Positions 24,912 through 35,492 of a stretch of DNA of 39,487 nucleotides are shown here, one piece after another. The first letter of the stretch is position 1, and each line of letters starts with the position of its first letter. The translations under genes were made by a program, and so were the position numbers. The notes under the pieces were generated by a model. That model did not search any database and had not been told where the DNA came from. It saw only the letters and a list, made by a program, of their open reading frames with translations. The stretch covers positions 1 to 39,487 of the forward strand of contig JASJDY010000003.1 of the NCBI GenBank assembly GCA_030065025.1, written 5' to 3'. This DNA comes from Planctomycetota bacterium. Its GTDB lineage: Bacteria; Planctomycetota; PLA2; JAEUHO01.

Positions 24912-25715
24912 TCAGACGGCGCGGAAGAGGCGCCGCACGGCACGCGGTAGCGGCTTGCCCGTGGCGAGGAGCACCTCGCAGCCCGGCGTCGGCTGATCGC
25001 TGTAGCGCGCGGTCACCAGCTGCGCGTCGACGGCGAGCAGCTCGCGCGAGCCGCGCATGATGCGAACGGAGAAGGGGCCGTCACCGAGCTGGGTGCGTGC
25101 ACGACTACGCGTGGCACCCGGAAGCCGAACGGTGAGTGCGGCGCGACCGATCGCACGCACGCGTCCCACGAAGCGCGGACCGGCGAGGTCCTCGGCTCCG
25201 TCCTGCAGGAAGGCAGTCACCGGCTTGGACGGATTCGCCGCCCGGCACAGATCGTGGCGCGTCGCAGCCTGCCCCCATGGCTCGAGGCCGGGGCAGTCGC
25301 CGAACACGTCGAGCTGGCTCTGCTGGCGCGGCGTGAGCGGGCTGACGAACCGACAGCCGAGGGCGAGCTCGGGCGCGCTGACCTCGTCCTCGTCCGAGCT
25401 GACGAGCAGCCGCACGACCTGCGCCTCGACGATGACGTCGGACGGGATGAAGCAGAGGTCGAAGCTGTCCCGGAAGTGCCGCTCGAGGAGCTCGAACTGC
25501 GCAGCCGGACCAATCGGACCGCTCGGAGCGCCATCGATCTCGGCGACGGGGATGCGCACGAGCGCGCCGTCCACGGAGATGTCGTGGACCATGCCCTCGA
25601 ACTCACCGTGGACGCCCTTCACGCGTACGGGCAGCCGCGAGACGATGCGCGGTACGCGGCGCTTGCCGGAAACGAGCGCGTCGAGCGCCGTGGAGGTGTC
25701 GGTGTGCCCCGTCAT
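24912..25715 (-). CDS. PilZ-domain protein (c-di-GMP receptor candidate)
   Basis: 267 residues. The N-terminal half is a PilZ domain: basic KRRVPRIVSRLPVRV (~18-32) near the R-x3-R binding loop, then HDISVDGALVRI (~44-55; D/N-x-S-x-x-G), ending in ALGCRFVSPL (~117-126). The second half (~150-267) has a similar strand pattern with RVRAIGRAALTVRL, suggesting a degenerate second PilZ-like barrel or YcgR-N-type partner. No membrane segment. It lies downstream of an HD-GYP response regulator and a membrane glycosyltransferase, all on the minus strand, although a repeat element separates it from them. Confidence 0.72.
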   Translation of the reverse strand: MTGHTDTSTALDALVSGKRRVPRIVSRLPVRVKGVHGEFEGMVHDISVDGALVRIPVAEIDGAPSGPIGPAAQFELLERHFRDSFDLCFIPSDVIVEAQVVRLLVSSDEDEVSAPELALGCRFVSPLTPRQQSQLDVFGDCPGLEPWGQAATRHDLCRAANPSKPVTAFLQDGAEDLAGPRFVGRVRAIGRAALTVRLPGATRSRARTQLGDGPFSVRIMRGSRELLAVDAQLVTARYSDQPTPGCEVLLATGKPLPRAVRRLFRAV

Positions 25716-25863
25716 GACGTCTCTATCGGCCTACGGAGCCCGAATTCTGCGCAGTTCGCAGCCACAGAGCGATCGGCGCCCTAACAACGGACGACGTGGG
25801 CGGCTTCGCCGGCCGACAAGCGCGCGGGCCAGGTCTCTATCCGCACGTCACTGAGGCCTGCTT
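25716..25863. other. Upstream region of the PilZ gene
   Basis: 148 bp between the PilZ start and the dispersed repeat. The only pattern is a repeated GTCTCTAT (at about 25719 and 25833). No promoter is clear enough to name. Confidence 0.4.
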
Positions 25864-26074
25864 GGCCGGACCGAAGGCGAGGCGGCCCTCCGATCCGGCG
25901 GAGGGCGATCACGGTCGTGCGCCCCTCGCCATCGATTCGAGCTCGAAGGGGCATGGGATCCACCCGCGGCGAGCGCCGTCGTCCGCGCCTCGCCATCGAA
26001 TCGAGGGCGAGGAAGCACCTGATTCGCGAAAGCACATGCGCAGCCCTGGAGGCCTCGCCTTCGTTTCCGATCGA
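25864..26074 (-). repeat. MITE-like ~210 bp dispersed element, copy A
   Basis: It aligns along its whole length, in reverse orientation, to 29219-29428. The ends are inverted repeats: GGCCGGACCGAAGGCGAGGC at 25864-25883 against GCCTCGCCTTCGTTTCCGAT at 26052-26071. Internally the 13-mer CCATCGAATCGAG (25993-26005) and CCATCGATTCGAG (25929-25941) are two copies of a module 64 bp apart, and copy B has the same pair at 65 bp. There is no coding capacity, so if mobile it would need a transposase supplied in trans. Confidence 0.7.
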
Positions 26075-26140
26075 ACGCTGAGCGGCCGAGCTGCGCTTGC
26101 CTGCCCCCTTCACACGGGACGGGCACGTGGAGGCTTCGGC

Positions 26141-27256
26141 CTACCCCGCCTGCTGGATCTGCTCGCGGCGTGTCCCACGGTCCTCGATGCGGCCCAGGCC
26201 CATGGCCTCGAGCTCGGCGCGGTAGCGCGTGTCGAAGTCCTGCATCAGGTCTTCGATCTTGGGCAGGATGCGCGCGAACGCGTCGACCACCGTCGGATCG
26301 AACTGCGTGCCGGCGCAGCGCTGGAGCTCGACGATCGCCTCCGCCGCCGGCTGCGCAGGCTTGTAGCAGCGCTGCGAAACCATCGCGTCGAAGGCGTCGA
26401 CGACGGAGAAGATGCGCGCGGCCAGCGGGATCGCCTCGCCGGCGAGCTGCTGCGGATAGCCGCCGCCGTCATAGCGCTCGTGGTGGCACAGGATCACGTC
26501 CGTCGCGCCTGCGAGGAACGGGATGCGCTGAACGAAGTCCGCCCCCTCTTCGGGGTGGCGGCGCATCACGACCCACTCCTCTTCCGTGAGCGGGCCGGGC
26601 TTCGTGAGGATGTCGTCGGGGATCGCAAACTTGCCGACGTCGTGGAGCATCGCGCCGAGCTCGAGATCGCGCATCTTCTTGCCGGGCACGCCGAGCTCAC
26701 GGCCCAGCATGCGGCAGAGATCGCGCACGCGGAACAGGTGACGCATCGTGGATGCGTCCTTGCCCTCGATCATCGCGGCGAAGCCGATCACGGTGCCGTC
26801 GTAGGTGTGCTGCAGCTCCCGCGTCTTGGCGCGCAGCTCCGTCTCGAGCTGCTCGCGGTAGTCATGACGGAGGCGGTAGACCTGGCGAAGCTCCAAGGCG
26901 CGCTCAACAGCGTTGTGGATCTCGGCCAGATCGAACGGGTTCTTCTGCAGGAAGTTGCACGCGCCGAGGCGGATGGCCTCCATGGCGTAGCGCCACTCGT
27001 CGTACGCCGTGAGGATCATGAACGGCGTCGACGCCTCGACGTACGGCTGGACGCGACGCAGGAACGTCAGCCCGTCCATCTTGGGCATCTCGATGTCGCT
27101 GATGATGACGTCGAAGCCGTCAGGCTCGTCGCGCACCTTCGTGACGCCGACCTCGCCGTTCTCGGCGAACTCACAGGTGTGGCCCTGGGCTTCGAGGTAA
27201 CGCGACAGGACGTCGCGCAGCGATTCCTCGTCTTCGACCAGGAGGATGCGACCCAT
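26141..27256 (-). CDS. Response regulator with HD-GYP domain (c-di-GMP phosphodiesterase candidate)
   Basis: 371 residues. Receiver domain 1-120: acidic LLVEDEE (~6-12), phospho-acceptor IISDIEMPKMDG (Asp54), switch Thr in ILTAYD (~83) and Lys105 in FLQKNPF; the usual K-P is K-N-P, a one-residue insertion. A coiled coil (~115-150) links to the HD-GYP domain (~155-345), with LHDVGKFAIPDDIL (His205, Asp206) and CHHERYDGGGYP (~257-268), the complete signature of enzymes hydrolysing c-di-GMP. The start has GGAG in the upstream GGAGCGGAAGGC. It probably lowers c-di-GMP in response to an unlinked histidine kinase. Neighbours (PilZ, GT2) fit a c-di-GMP circuit. Confidence 0.88.
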   Translation of the reverse strand: MGRILLVEDEESLRDVLSRYLEAQGHTCEFAENGEVGVTKVRDEPDGFDVIISDIEMPKMDGLTFLRRVQPYVEASTPFMILTAYDEWRYAMEAIRLGACNFLQKNPFDLAEIHNAVERALELRQVYRLRHDYREQLETELRAKTRELQHTYDGTVIGFAAMIEGKDASTMRHLFRVRDLCRMLGRELGVPGKKMRDLELGAMLHDVGKFAIPDDILTKPGPLTEEEWVVMRRHPEEGADFVQRIPFLAGATDVILCHHERYDGGGYPQQLAGEAIPLAARIFSVVDAFDAMVSQRCYKPAQPAAEAIVELQRCAGTQFDPTVVDAFARILPKIEDLMQDFDTRYRAELEAMGLGRIEDRGTRREQIQQAG

Positions 27257-27591
27257 GCCTTCCGCTCCGTATGCCTGAGTTGACTGCGCAGAGAGTGCGA
27301 CCTTTCACCTGTCGGCCGCACCGGACCTGTGACTGAAACCCGTGACCCGCGCGATTCTCAAGGCGCGACACTCACCCCTCAATCGGATGCTGGGCGCCGG
27401 TCGTGAGGCGGAGCCCGCCGAAACGACCCGGCAGCCCGGAGAGCCCCATTTGCAGGGGCTGGCCGAGGGGCGCCCCGGGCGATCGCGCGTTCACATTTCC
27501 GAAGGAAACGCCCCGCCCCATCGGTCTTCCGGATCGACCTCGATCGATCCATGCCGATTCCCGCTGTCGGGGCCCGGGCCTGGCCGGGCGA
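27257..27591. other. 335 bp gap upstream of the HD-GYP gene
   Basis: It contains two inverted repeats: GGATCGA-CCTCGA-TCGATCC at 27531-27550 and a GGCCCGGGCC-rich hairpin at about 27570-27589, the latter just after the glycosyltransferase stop and possibly part of its transcript end. The remainder must carry the HD-GYP promoter; no hexamers stand out. Confidence 0.45.
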
Positions 27592-29133
27592 TCAGCTCTC
27601 GAGGGCGGGTGCCGGCCGCTGCGCGGAGGCCTGGGCGGCGGCGACCTCGTTCTGGTGCGCGCGCCGGATCCACAGGGCGCGCAGCGTCGCGCCGCCCATG
27701 GCGAACAGCCCGAGGCTGAAGATCGCGGTCGCGACCGACGCCATCAGCATGTAAGGCGCCTGCACCACGGCCATGTAGATGTACGCCACGCCGAAGCCGA
27801 TCTCGATCACGGCTTGCCAGAAGTCGCGTCCGCCCGTGTAGGTGCGCTCGCGCTTCTTCACGAGCGTGCGGTCACCGCCCAGCACGCCGAGCTTCGGTGT
27901 GCGCACGAACTCCGTGCGGAGTCCCGTGAGCGCTTCGAGCACGCCGCGCGCGTTGTTGATGGCAAGGCCCACGCCGATGAGCGGGAAGAAGGGGAGGTAG
28001 CGCATGCGCCGTCCCCAGTCGTCGTGCAGCTCCCGCGTCGCGACGATGTAGAAGCCGATCTGCGTCGTCATCACGAGGAGGAAGACGAACGAGTCGACCG
28101 CGACCGCGAGCCCGCCGGCGGAGCCCATGCCGAGACGAACGAGCATCACCGGCAGGCCGATGATCGTCATGAAGAGGCTCGCGGGGAACGCCAGGTTCGC
28201 GCCGAGGTGGGCCGTGCCCTCGAGCTTCTTCCGCAGCGGCAGGTCGCTCGCCCACAGCCGCGGCATGAGCTTGAGAAAGCACTCCGTGAGGCCCTTCGCC
28301 CAGCGGTGCTGCTGGCTCTTCAGCGCCGTGATCTGCACGGGAAGCTCGGACGGGCTGTCGACGTCCCGCAGATACACGCCGCGGTAGCCGGCGAGACCCG
28401 TGCGGTAGCTCAGGTCGGTGTCCTCGCAGATCGTATCGTCGTGCCAGCCGCCGGCGTCCTCGATGGCCTGGCGACGCCAGATGCCACCCGTGCCGTTGAA
28501 GTTGAAGATGTAGCCGCCGCGCGAGCGCGTGACCTGCTCCATCGTGAAGTGGCCGTCCATCAGCATGCCCATGCCCTGCGTGAGCACGCCGTAGCCGCGG
28601 TTGAGGTAGGACCAGCGCGTCTGCACGAACCCCACCTTGGGGTCGGTGAAGAAGTCCACCGTCTGGCGGAGGAAGTCGGGCTTCGGGACGAAGTCGGCGT
28701 CGAACACCGCGAGGAGGTCGCCGCGGGCCGCTGCCGTGGCCTCGCGCAGGGCGCCGGCCTTGTAACCGGTGCGGTCGGTGCGGTGGATGTGGTGGACGTC
28801 GAAGCCCTGGGCGCGGAGCTCGGCGACCTTGGCGGCCGAGACGTCGACGGTGTCGTCGGTGCTGTCGTCGAGCAGCTGGATCTCGAGCTTGTCGCGCGGC
28901 CAGTCGAAGGCGCAGACGGCGTCGAGGAGGCGAGCGACGACGAACTTCTCGTTGAAGACGGGCAGCTGCACCGTGACGACGGGTTCCTCGGGGAAGCGCT
29001 GCTCCGGCTCCGGGTCGCCCTTGGGGTGCATGAAGTAGCGGATGATCAGCGCACCGCGGTACAGCATCACGCTGGCGACCACGAAGAGGAGCGCGTAGTA
29101 GATCGTCAGGAGGAGGGATTGGGCGTACAGCAT
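27592..29133 (-). CDS. Membrane family-2 glycosyltransferase (cellulose/mannan synthase-like)
   Basis: 513 residues. It has an N-terminal membrane segment (~8-32), a cytoplasmic GT2 domain, and several C-terminal membrane segments (from ~300). All processive-synthase motifs are present: LLDDSTDD (~88-94), FDADF (~144-148), CEDTDLSYR (~236-244) and QQHRWAKG (~274-281; Q-x-x-RW). It uses an NDP-sugar to extend a beta-linked polysaccharide and pass it across the membrane. The glucomannan/CslA-type and bacterial BcsA-like families share this; no PilZ domain is fused, so c-di-GMP control, if any, would be through the separate PilZ protein. ATG 29133 begins directly with the first membrane helix. 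Confidence 0.87.
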   Translation of the reverse strand: MLYAQSLLLTIYYALLFVVASVMLYRGALIIRYFMHPKGDPEPEQRFPEEPVVTVQLPVFNEKFVVARLLDAVCAFDWPRDKLEIQLLDDSTDDTVDVSAAKVAELRAQGFDVHHIHRTDRTGYKAGALREATAAARGDLLAVFDADFVPKPDFLRQTVDFFTDPKVGFVQTRWSYLNRGYGVLTQGMGMLMDGHFTMEQVTRSRGGYIFNFNGTGGIWRRQAIEDAGGWHDDTICEDTDLSYRTGLAGYRGVYLRDVDSPSELPVQITALKSQQHRWAKGLTECFLKLMPRLWASDLPLRKKLEGTAHLGANLAFPASLFMTIIGLPVMLVRLGMGSAGGLAVAVDSFVFLLVMTTQIGFYIVATRELHDDWGRRMRYLPFFPLIGVGLAINNARGVLEALTGLRTEFVRTPKLGVLGGDRTLVKKRERTYTGGRDFWQAVIEIGFGVAYIYMAVVQAPYMLMASVATAIFSLGLFAMGGATLRALWIRRAHQNEVAAAQASAQRPAPALES

Positions 29134-29218
29134 GGGGAGGCCACGAGCAGCGCTGGATGGTAGGGCCGCCTGCGCGCCCCATCAAATTGGCACCGCATGA
29201 CGATCATCCTGGGACGTG

Positions 29219-31512
<2,294 letters not shown>

Positions 31513-31522
31513 TGCTCCTGCG

Positions 31523-31558
31523 TCCACTTCCACCTCCACTTCCACGACCACTTCCACT
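31523..31558 (-). repeat. Tandem hexamer array (AAGTGG)
   Basis: Read on the minus strand, six degenerate units of AAGTGG/TCGTGG/AGGTGG follow the GTAGGGGC element directly, the same order as at 21001-21094 but with a different unit. It starts about ten bases after the ligA stop. Confidence 0.8.
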
Positions 31559-31610
31559 CGGCGGGCGGGCGTTCATCGCCGCTCCGCGGCGCTTCCGGCC
31601 GCCCCTACGT
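31555..31610 (-). repeat. GTAGGGGC structured intergenic element, copy 4
   Basis: 56 bases on the minus strand; aligns gap-free to 21001-21056. The inner hairpin is GCCGC-GGA-GCGGC against GGCCC-GAA-GGGCC in the other copy: the second and fourth stem pairs are swapped G-C to C-G and C-G to G-C, keeping pairing. The outer GGGCGG/CCGCCC stem is identical. It lies after the ligA stop. Confidence 0.75.
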
Positions 31611-31755
31611 AGCCTGACGAATCCGGCCGCACAGCGGGCTATCGAACGGAACCTGCGCCTCTGGGCTGCGTCCAACCGATGAGATGACCGCTGCGCCTGC
31701 GCCCGGCGTTAGGTTGTGGGTCTGCGCAGTCTGCGTCGTTACCAGGGGAGCCTCG

Positions 31756-33612
31756 ATGTCCTGCCACCCCCACCGTGCCGCCTCGCGCCTGTGGACGCTC
31801 GCGCTGGCCCTGCTCTTCGCCCTGCCCGTCGTTCTCGGAGGGAGCCGCGATGCGGAGGCCGGTGCGCCGCCGCTCAACTGGACCTACCGCGACAAGGTCC
31901 ACAAGTTCTCGATGAAGATGTTCCGGGACTACAAGGCGGTCCCGCTCAAGACGAACGAGAAGACCACGGTCTGCAAGTTCCGCGATCCCAAGTCGAAGGG
32001 CGAGATGCGCGGCAGCTTCAGCATCGAGGTGGAGGTCGTGAAGGTCTCCCTCGACGGCAAGGACGAGCCTGTCACGACCGGCGACGGCAAGATGCCCAAG
32101 TCGATCGAGGAGCTCATGCGCCGCGGCAGCAAGCCGAAGAGCGTCTGGGACGCGACGGTCGGCAATCTGTGGCTCGACGACAGCGGCAAGAAGGTCGCGG
32201 AGAAGGCGCGCAAGAAGTTCAAGGCCATCAAGTCCAAGGACAAGCCCGCGATCCCCGGCAAGCTCTGGCAGTTCGAGGTCCCGATGGTGCAGTCCTGGGA
32301 CAACGAGAAGCTGCACGTCACGCTCGCCGTGTTCGAGAAGGACGGCAAGGCCTACGGCATCTTCATGAACTGCGGCGAGCGCCTGAAGAAGTCGTATGCG
32401 CGCGCTTTCAAGAAGATCGCAACGTCGTTCAAGTGGCGCGACGCCAAGGCGAAGGACGTCGAGAGCCTCGATGTGCTCGACGGGGTCAACATCACCGCCC
32501 GCAAGCGCATGGAGATCGAGCGCAGCATCGTGAAGGGCTGGGACGTCATCGTCAGCCCGAAGAAGAACTACATCATCATCTACAACACGAAGAACAATAA
32601 GAACCACCTGCTCGCGCGCGTCATCGCCAAGCGCATCGAGATGATCCGCGAGCAGATCTACGAGAAGCAGTTCCCGCCCGCCAAGCCCATCACGACCGTG
32701 TGCATCGTGCGCGTCTGCGCCGACCGCAAGGAGTACTTCGCGTACGGCGGTCCGGGCGGCTCCGCGGGCTACTGGTCATCAGGTGACGAAGAGCTCGTGT
32801 TCTACGACGCGAGTGCCAGCAAGAAGCCCGACGACGACACGCTCTCGGTGCTCTATCACGAGGCGTTCCACCAGTACATCTACTACTCGGTGGGCAACGT
32901 CGCGCCGCACTCGTGGTTCAACGAGGGCCACGGCGACTACTACGCAGGCGCCAAGCTCCGCGGCAAGAAGTTCGTCATCAAGCCCTTCCGCTGGCGCGTG
33001 GGCGTGATCAAGAACGCGCTCGTCCAGGGCGTGCGCCCGTTCACCGAGGTCGAGGACGACCAGGGGAACGTACGCAAGCAGTGGGAGCCGAAGGGCTACA
33101 CGCCGCTCCAAGACCTCGTTCGCTTCACCCAGGGTCAGTACTACTCGTACCCGGGTGTCAGCTACGCCCAGGGCTGGAGCCTGATCTACTTCCTGCGCGA
33201 GGTCGTCCCGAAGAAGAAGAAGTACAACGAGAAATGGGGCCACATCCTCGACACGTACTTCGATGTCCTGCAGCGCGAGGTCAACAAGGACGGCAAGCTC
33301 GTGCGCGGCGGCGAGGGTCCCAAGGACGACGACGACAAGGACGAGAAGGACGACAAGAAGCGCGACGCCGAGAAGAAGGACGAGCCTGAGGGCGACAAGC
33401 CGGATGATGACGACGGCAACAAGCCGGATGGAGACAAGCCGGATGGCGACGAGGGCGACGGCGACGCCGAGGAGCCTCTCGACATCGCCCGCGTGTTCTT
33501 CCGCGGCCGCGGCGGTCCCGCCGCCCTGAAGAAGGCGGTCGACGAAGCCTTCAAGGGCGTGGACTGGGAAGAGTTCGAGAAGGCCTGGTTGAAGGCGACG
33601 AAGGGCGTCTAG
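31756..33612 (+). CDS. Exported DUF1570-like gluzincin (HExxH metallopeptidase-like protein)
   Basis: 618 residues. ATG 31756 is preferred for the GGGGAG about six bases upstream and the signal peptide beginning at once (hydrophobic core LWTLALALLFALPVVLG, ~12-28). Residues ~35-250 are a Lys-rich beta domain. Residues ~260-510 contain the peptidase signature YHEAFHQYIYY (HExxH, His368 and His372) and WFNEGHGDYYAG (third ligand Glu390), the layout of planctomycete DUF1570 proteins. A 55-residue Lys/Asp/Glu/Pro low-complexity linker (~520-575, repeated DKPDGDK) precedes a helical C-terminus. It probably acts in the periplasm or on the cell surface; substrate unknown. Confidence 0.8.
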   Translation: MSCHPHRAASRLWTLALALLFALPVVLGGSRDAEAGAPPLNWTYRDKVHKFSMKMFRDYKAVPLKTNEKTTVCKFRDPKSKGEMRGSFSIEVEVVKVSLDGKDEPVTTGDGKMPKSIEELMRRGSKPKSVWDATVGNLWLDDSGKKVAEKARKKFKAIKSKDKPAIPGKLWQFEVPMVQSWDNEKLHVTLAVFEKDGKAYGIFMNCGERLKKSYARAFKKIATSFKWRDAKAKDVESLDVLDGVNITARKRMEIERSIVKGWDVIVSPKKNYIIIYNTKNNKNHLLARVIAKRIEMIREQIYEKQFPPAKPITTVCIVRVCADRKEYFAYGGPGGSAGYWSSGDEELVFYDASASKKPDDDTLSVLYHEAFHQYIYYSVGNVAPHSWFNEGHGDYYAGAKLRGKKFVIKPFRWRVGVIKNALVQGVRPFTEVEDDQGNVRKQWEPKGYTPLQDLVRFTQGQYYSYPGVSYAQGWSLIYFLREVVPKKKKYNEKWGHILDTYFDVLQREVNKDGKLVRGGEGPKDDDDKDEKDDKKRDAEKKDEPEGDKPDDDDGNKPDGDKPDGDEGDGDAEEPLDIARVFFRGRGGPAALKKAVDEAFKGVDWEEFEKAWLKATKGV

Positions 33613-33678
33613 AGCCCAGTCGGTTCGGCCCGGCGGCGCTTTTGCACGCCCTTGGCATTGCCCGAGCCGCGTAGGGGC

Positions 33679-33684
33679 GATAAT
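33679..33684 (+). promoter_or_regulatory. Possible -10 element (GATAAT)
   Basis: GATAAT, five of six bases of the sigma-70 consensus, lies 31 bases before ATG 33716. A TTGCCC at 33658-33663 could serve as -35 with a short 15 bp spacer. It is preceded by GTAGGGGC, the start of the intergenic element, but the rest of that element is absent here. Confidence 0.35.
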
Positions 33685-33715
33685 CCCGACAGGGCTCCTG
33701 CAGCCCATCTTGCCC

Positions 33716-35224
33716 ATGCGCCCGACCCGCACCGCCGCCGTTCTCGCCCTCCTCGTCGCGCTCGCTGCGACGACGGCAGCTCCCCTGTGGGCGGGCGAGG
33801 CCAACCCGCCCAAGCCGGGCCCCGACGCCCGTGCAGCGGAAGCGCGCGAAGCGGCTGAGATCGGACGCGGCCTGCTCGCAAGCGACGAGGCCGTCCGCAA
33901 GAAGGCCGTGGACCGCTTCCTTGCACGCATCGAGAAGGGCGGCGACCTCGCCTGGTTCCTCGAGGCGATGAGTCGAGCGACGCGCCTGTGGGCCGATCGC
34001 CACGAACGGCTCATGGAAGTCTGGCTGCACGACGCTGTGCACGGCTCGGCGGAGGAGCGTGAGCGCGCGGTGCGTCTGCTTGCTGCGCTGGGCGACAAGG
34101 CCATCCGTCGACTGTCGCTGGAGCTCCGTCACGCACGGCTGCATGGCTCGGCGCGGCCGAAGGACGCCCCCCAGGAAGCGTCCGCTGCGGCGGAGTCCGA
34201 GCCGCAGGCTCCGAAGGAGCAGGCGTTCGGCACGCCGCGCATCTATGACCTCGGCGACCTGTTCCAGCGCGGCATGAATCCGGTGGAACTGCGCGGACTC
34301 CTGCTGAAGACGGCGGACGCGGTCGAGGTGAAGCGCGTGAACAAGACGGCCTATGTCGTCACGGCGCTCGACGCAGGCCACGCGCACCTGCGCAACCGAC
34401 TGCACGATCTGCGCGTGTCCTTCCAGCTCGTGGAACGTACGCAGGCGGACAAGGCCGAGAAGGCCGTGCCGCAGCCCCCCGCAGCACCGCGTGCGCTGCC
34501 CCCGAAGACGAACAAGGCTCGGCCGCAGCCGACGGTAGGCCGCGCGACCCCGGACATCCCTCCGGCGCAGGCGGCGCAGCCGCGCAAGGCGGAGAGAGCG
34601 TGGCTGCTGGAGCCGGAGCTGCTGCATCTGCCGGGGAACGCGCTGATCGGCATTGCCGGCTCGCAGAGCAGCGCCGAGACGTGGAGCAAGCTGCCTCGCG
34701 GTCTGTTCGCTCCCGAGCAGCATGCGATCCGGGCGCCTGACACGGTCGTCCTGCACACGTGGGCGGAGGCGCTGAAGCGCGTGCCCGATGCCCGCACGGG
34801 CCTCCCGCTGCGCGGCGCACGCCGGGTGGCCTCGCACGGCAGCACGCGCCTGTTCGCCGGCAAGGAGATCCGCTACAGCCAGAGCGTGCGCCGCACGAAG
34901 GGCGGCGCCTGGTCGCTCGTAACGGACACGATTCCGCACGGCATCACGCTGGAGCTCACGCTTCGCGCCGAGGGGAGCGTGCTGCGCGTGGACGTCGTGG
35001 CCGCACAGACGGAGGTGGGTCTGCCGATCCCGGTCGTCCACGTCAAGCCGTCGCCGCGGGCCGCGCCGGTCGAGCTGGAACGGCCCGAGTGGAGCACGAC
35101 GCGTGTGCGACGTTCATTCGACCTGCCGCTGCAGGGCGGCGGCGCGCTGGTGTCGCTACGTGGTCTCGGCAGCGCACCGGACGAGCACCTCGTGCTCTGC
35201 CTGAAGCTGACCCAGACCAAGTAG
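33716..35224 (+). CDS. Exported secretin-like orphan protein
   Basis: 502 residues from ATG 33716 (a TTG two codons earlier is possible). Signal peptide ~1-27. Residues ~35-130 are helical. At ~172-235 the segment RIYDLGDLF...LLLKTADAVEVKRVNKTAYVVTALDAGHAHLRNRL has the form of the STN/secretin N0-N1 modules of type II secretion and pilus proteins in Planctomycetota. Residues ~385-500, with IPHGITLELTLRAEG, VDVVAAQTEVGLPIP, and a closing RRSFDLPLQGGGALVSLRGL, look like the last beta-strands of the secretin barrel. A full secretin core is not present and no other secretion genes are nearby, so it may be a degenerate or regulatory relative. Assignment is moderate. Confidence 0.6.
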   Translation: MRPTRTAAVLALLVALAATTAAPLWAGEANPPKPGPDARAAEAREAAEIGRGLLASDEAVRKKAVDRFLARIEKGGDLAWFLEAMSRATRLWADRHERLMEVWLHDAVHGSAEERERAVRLLAALGDKAIRRLSLELRHARLHGSARPKDAPQEASAAAESEPQAPKEQAFGTPRIYDLGDLFQRGMNPVELRGLLLKTADAVEVKRVNKTAYVVTALDAGHAHLRNRLHDLRVSFQLVERTQADKAEKAVPQPPAAPRALPPKTNKARPQPTVGRATPDIPPAQAAQPRKAERAWLLEPELLHLPGNALIGIAGSQSSAETWSKLPRGLFAPEQHAIRAPDTVVLHTWAEALKRVPDARTGLPLRGARRVASHGSTRLFAGKEIRYSQSVRRTKGGAWSLVTDTIPHGITLELTLRAEGSVLRVDVVAAQTEVGLPIPVVHVKPSPRAAPVELERPEWSTTRVRRSFDLPLQGGGALVSLRGLGSAPDEHLVLCLKLTQTK

Positions 35225-35260
35225 AAGCCCCCCTCCGTTCGATCGGCCGTCGTCAGCACC

Positions 35261-35330
35261 CTGTAGGGGCGGCCTGAGCCTTGAGCGACCGAAGGGAGTC
35301 GAGAGGCGGTTGGCCGCCCAAGCCCGCGTC
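35261..35330 (+). repeat. GTAGGGGC structured intergenic element, copy 5
   Basis: It starts CTGTAGGGGCGGCC. The outer stem is eight perfect pairs, GGGCGGCC (35267-35274) with GGCCGCCC (35312-35319). The inner block CCTTGAGCGACCGAAGGGAG resembles the REP-like CCCTGAG...CGAAGGG core of copy 2. A CGGAAA hexamer array follows at 35441-35479. It lies between two convergent genes. Confidence 0.72.
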
Positions 35331-35440
35331 CGCGCGGCCGGGCCCCGGCGATCGAGGGGCAGGTGATGTGCGGAGCCAGGCGGTTGCGTACCGGGCTCAA
35401 AACACAGATCGGCGAACCGGTACCAGGCCCCGGGTCCGTT

Positions 35441-35479
35441 CCACGCCGGAAACGGAAACGCGAACGGAAACGGATACGG
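35441..35479. repeat. 39 bp inverted repeat, arm 2 (CGGAAA hexamers)
   Basis: Perfect reverse complement of 20853-20891. It ends 14 bases before the last codon of the convergent minus-strand gene, in its 3' flank. Confidence 0.85.
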
Positions 35480-35492
35480 AGAGGAGGAGGAG

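Noticed and set aside
25796..27283. 495-codon plus-strand frame opposite the HD-GYP gene and the MITE-like element
   Set aside because: Antisense to a complete response regulator; no recognisable product.
33671..33690. Sixth GTAGGGGC element
   Set aside because: Only the first eight bases match; no hairpin, closing block or hexamers follow.
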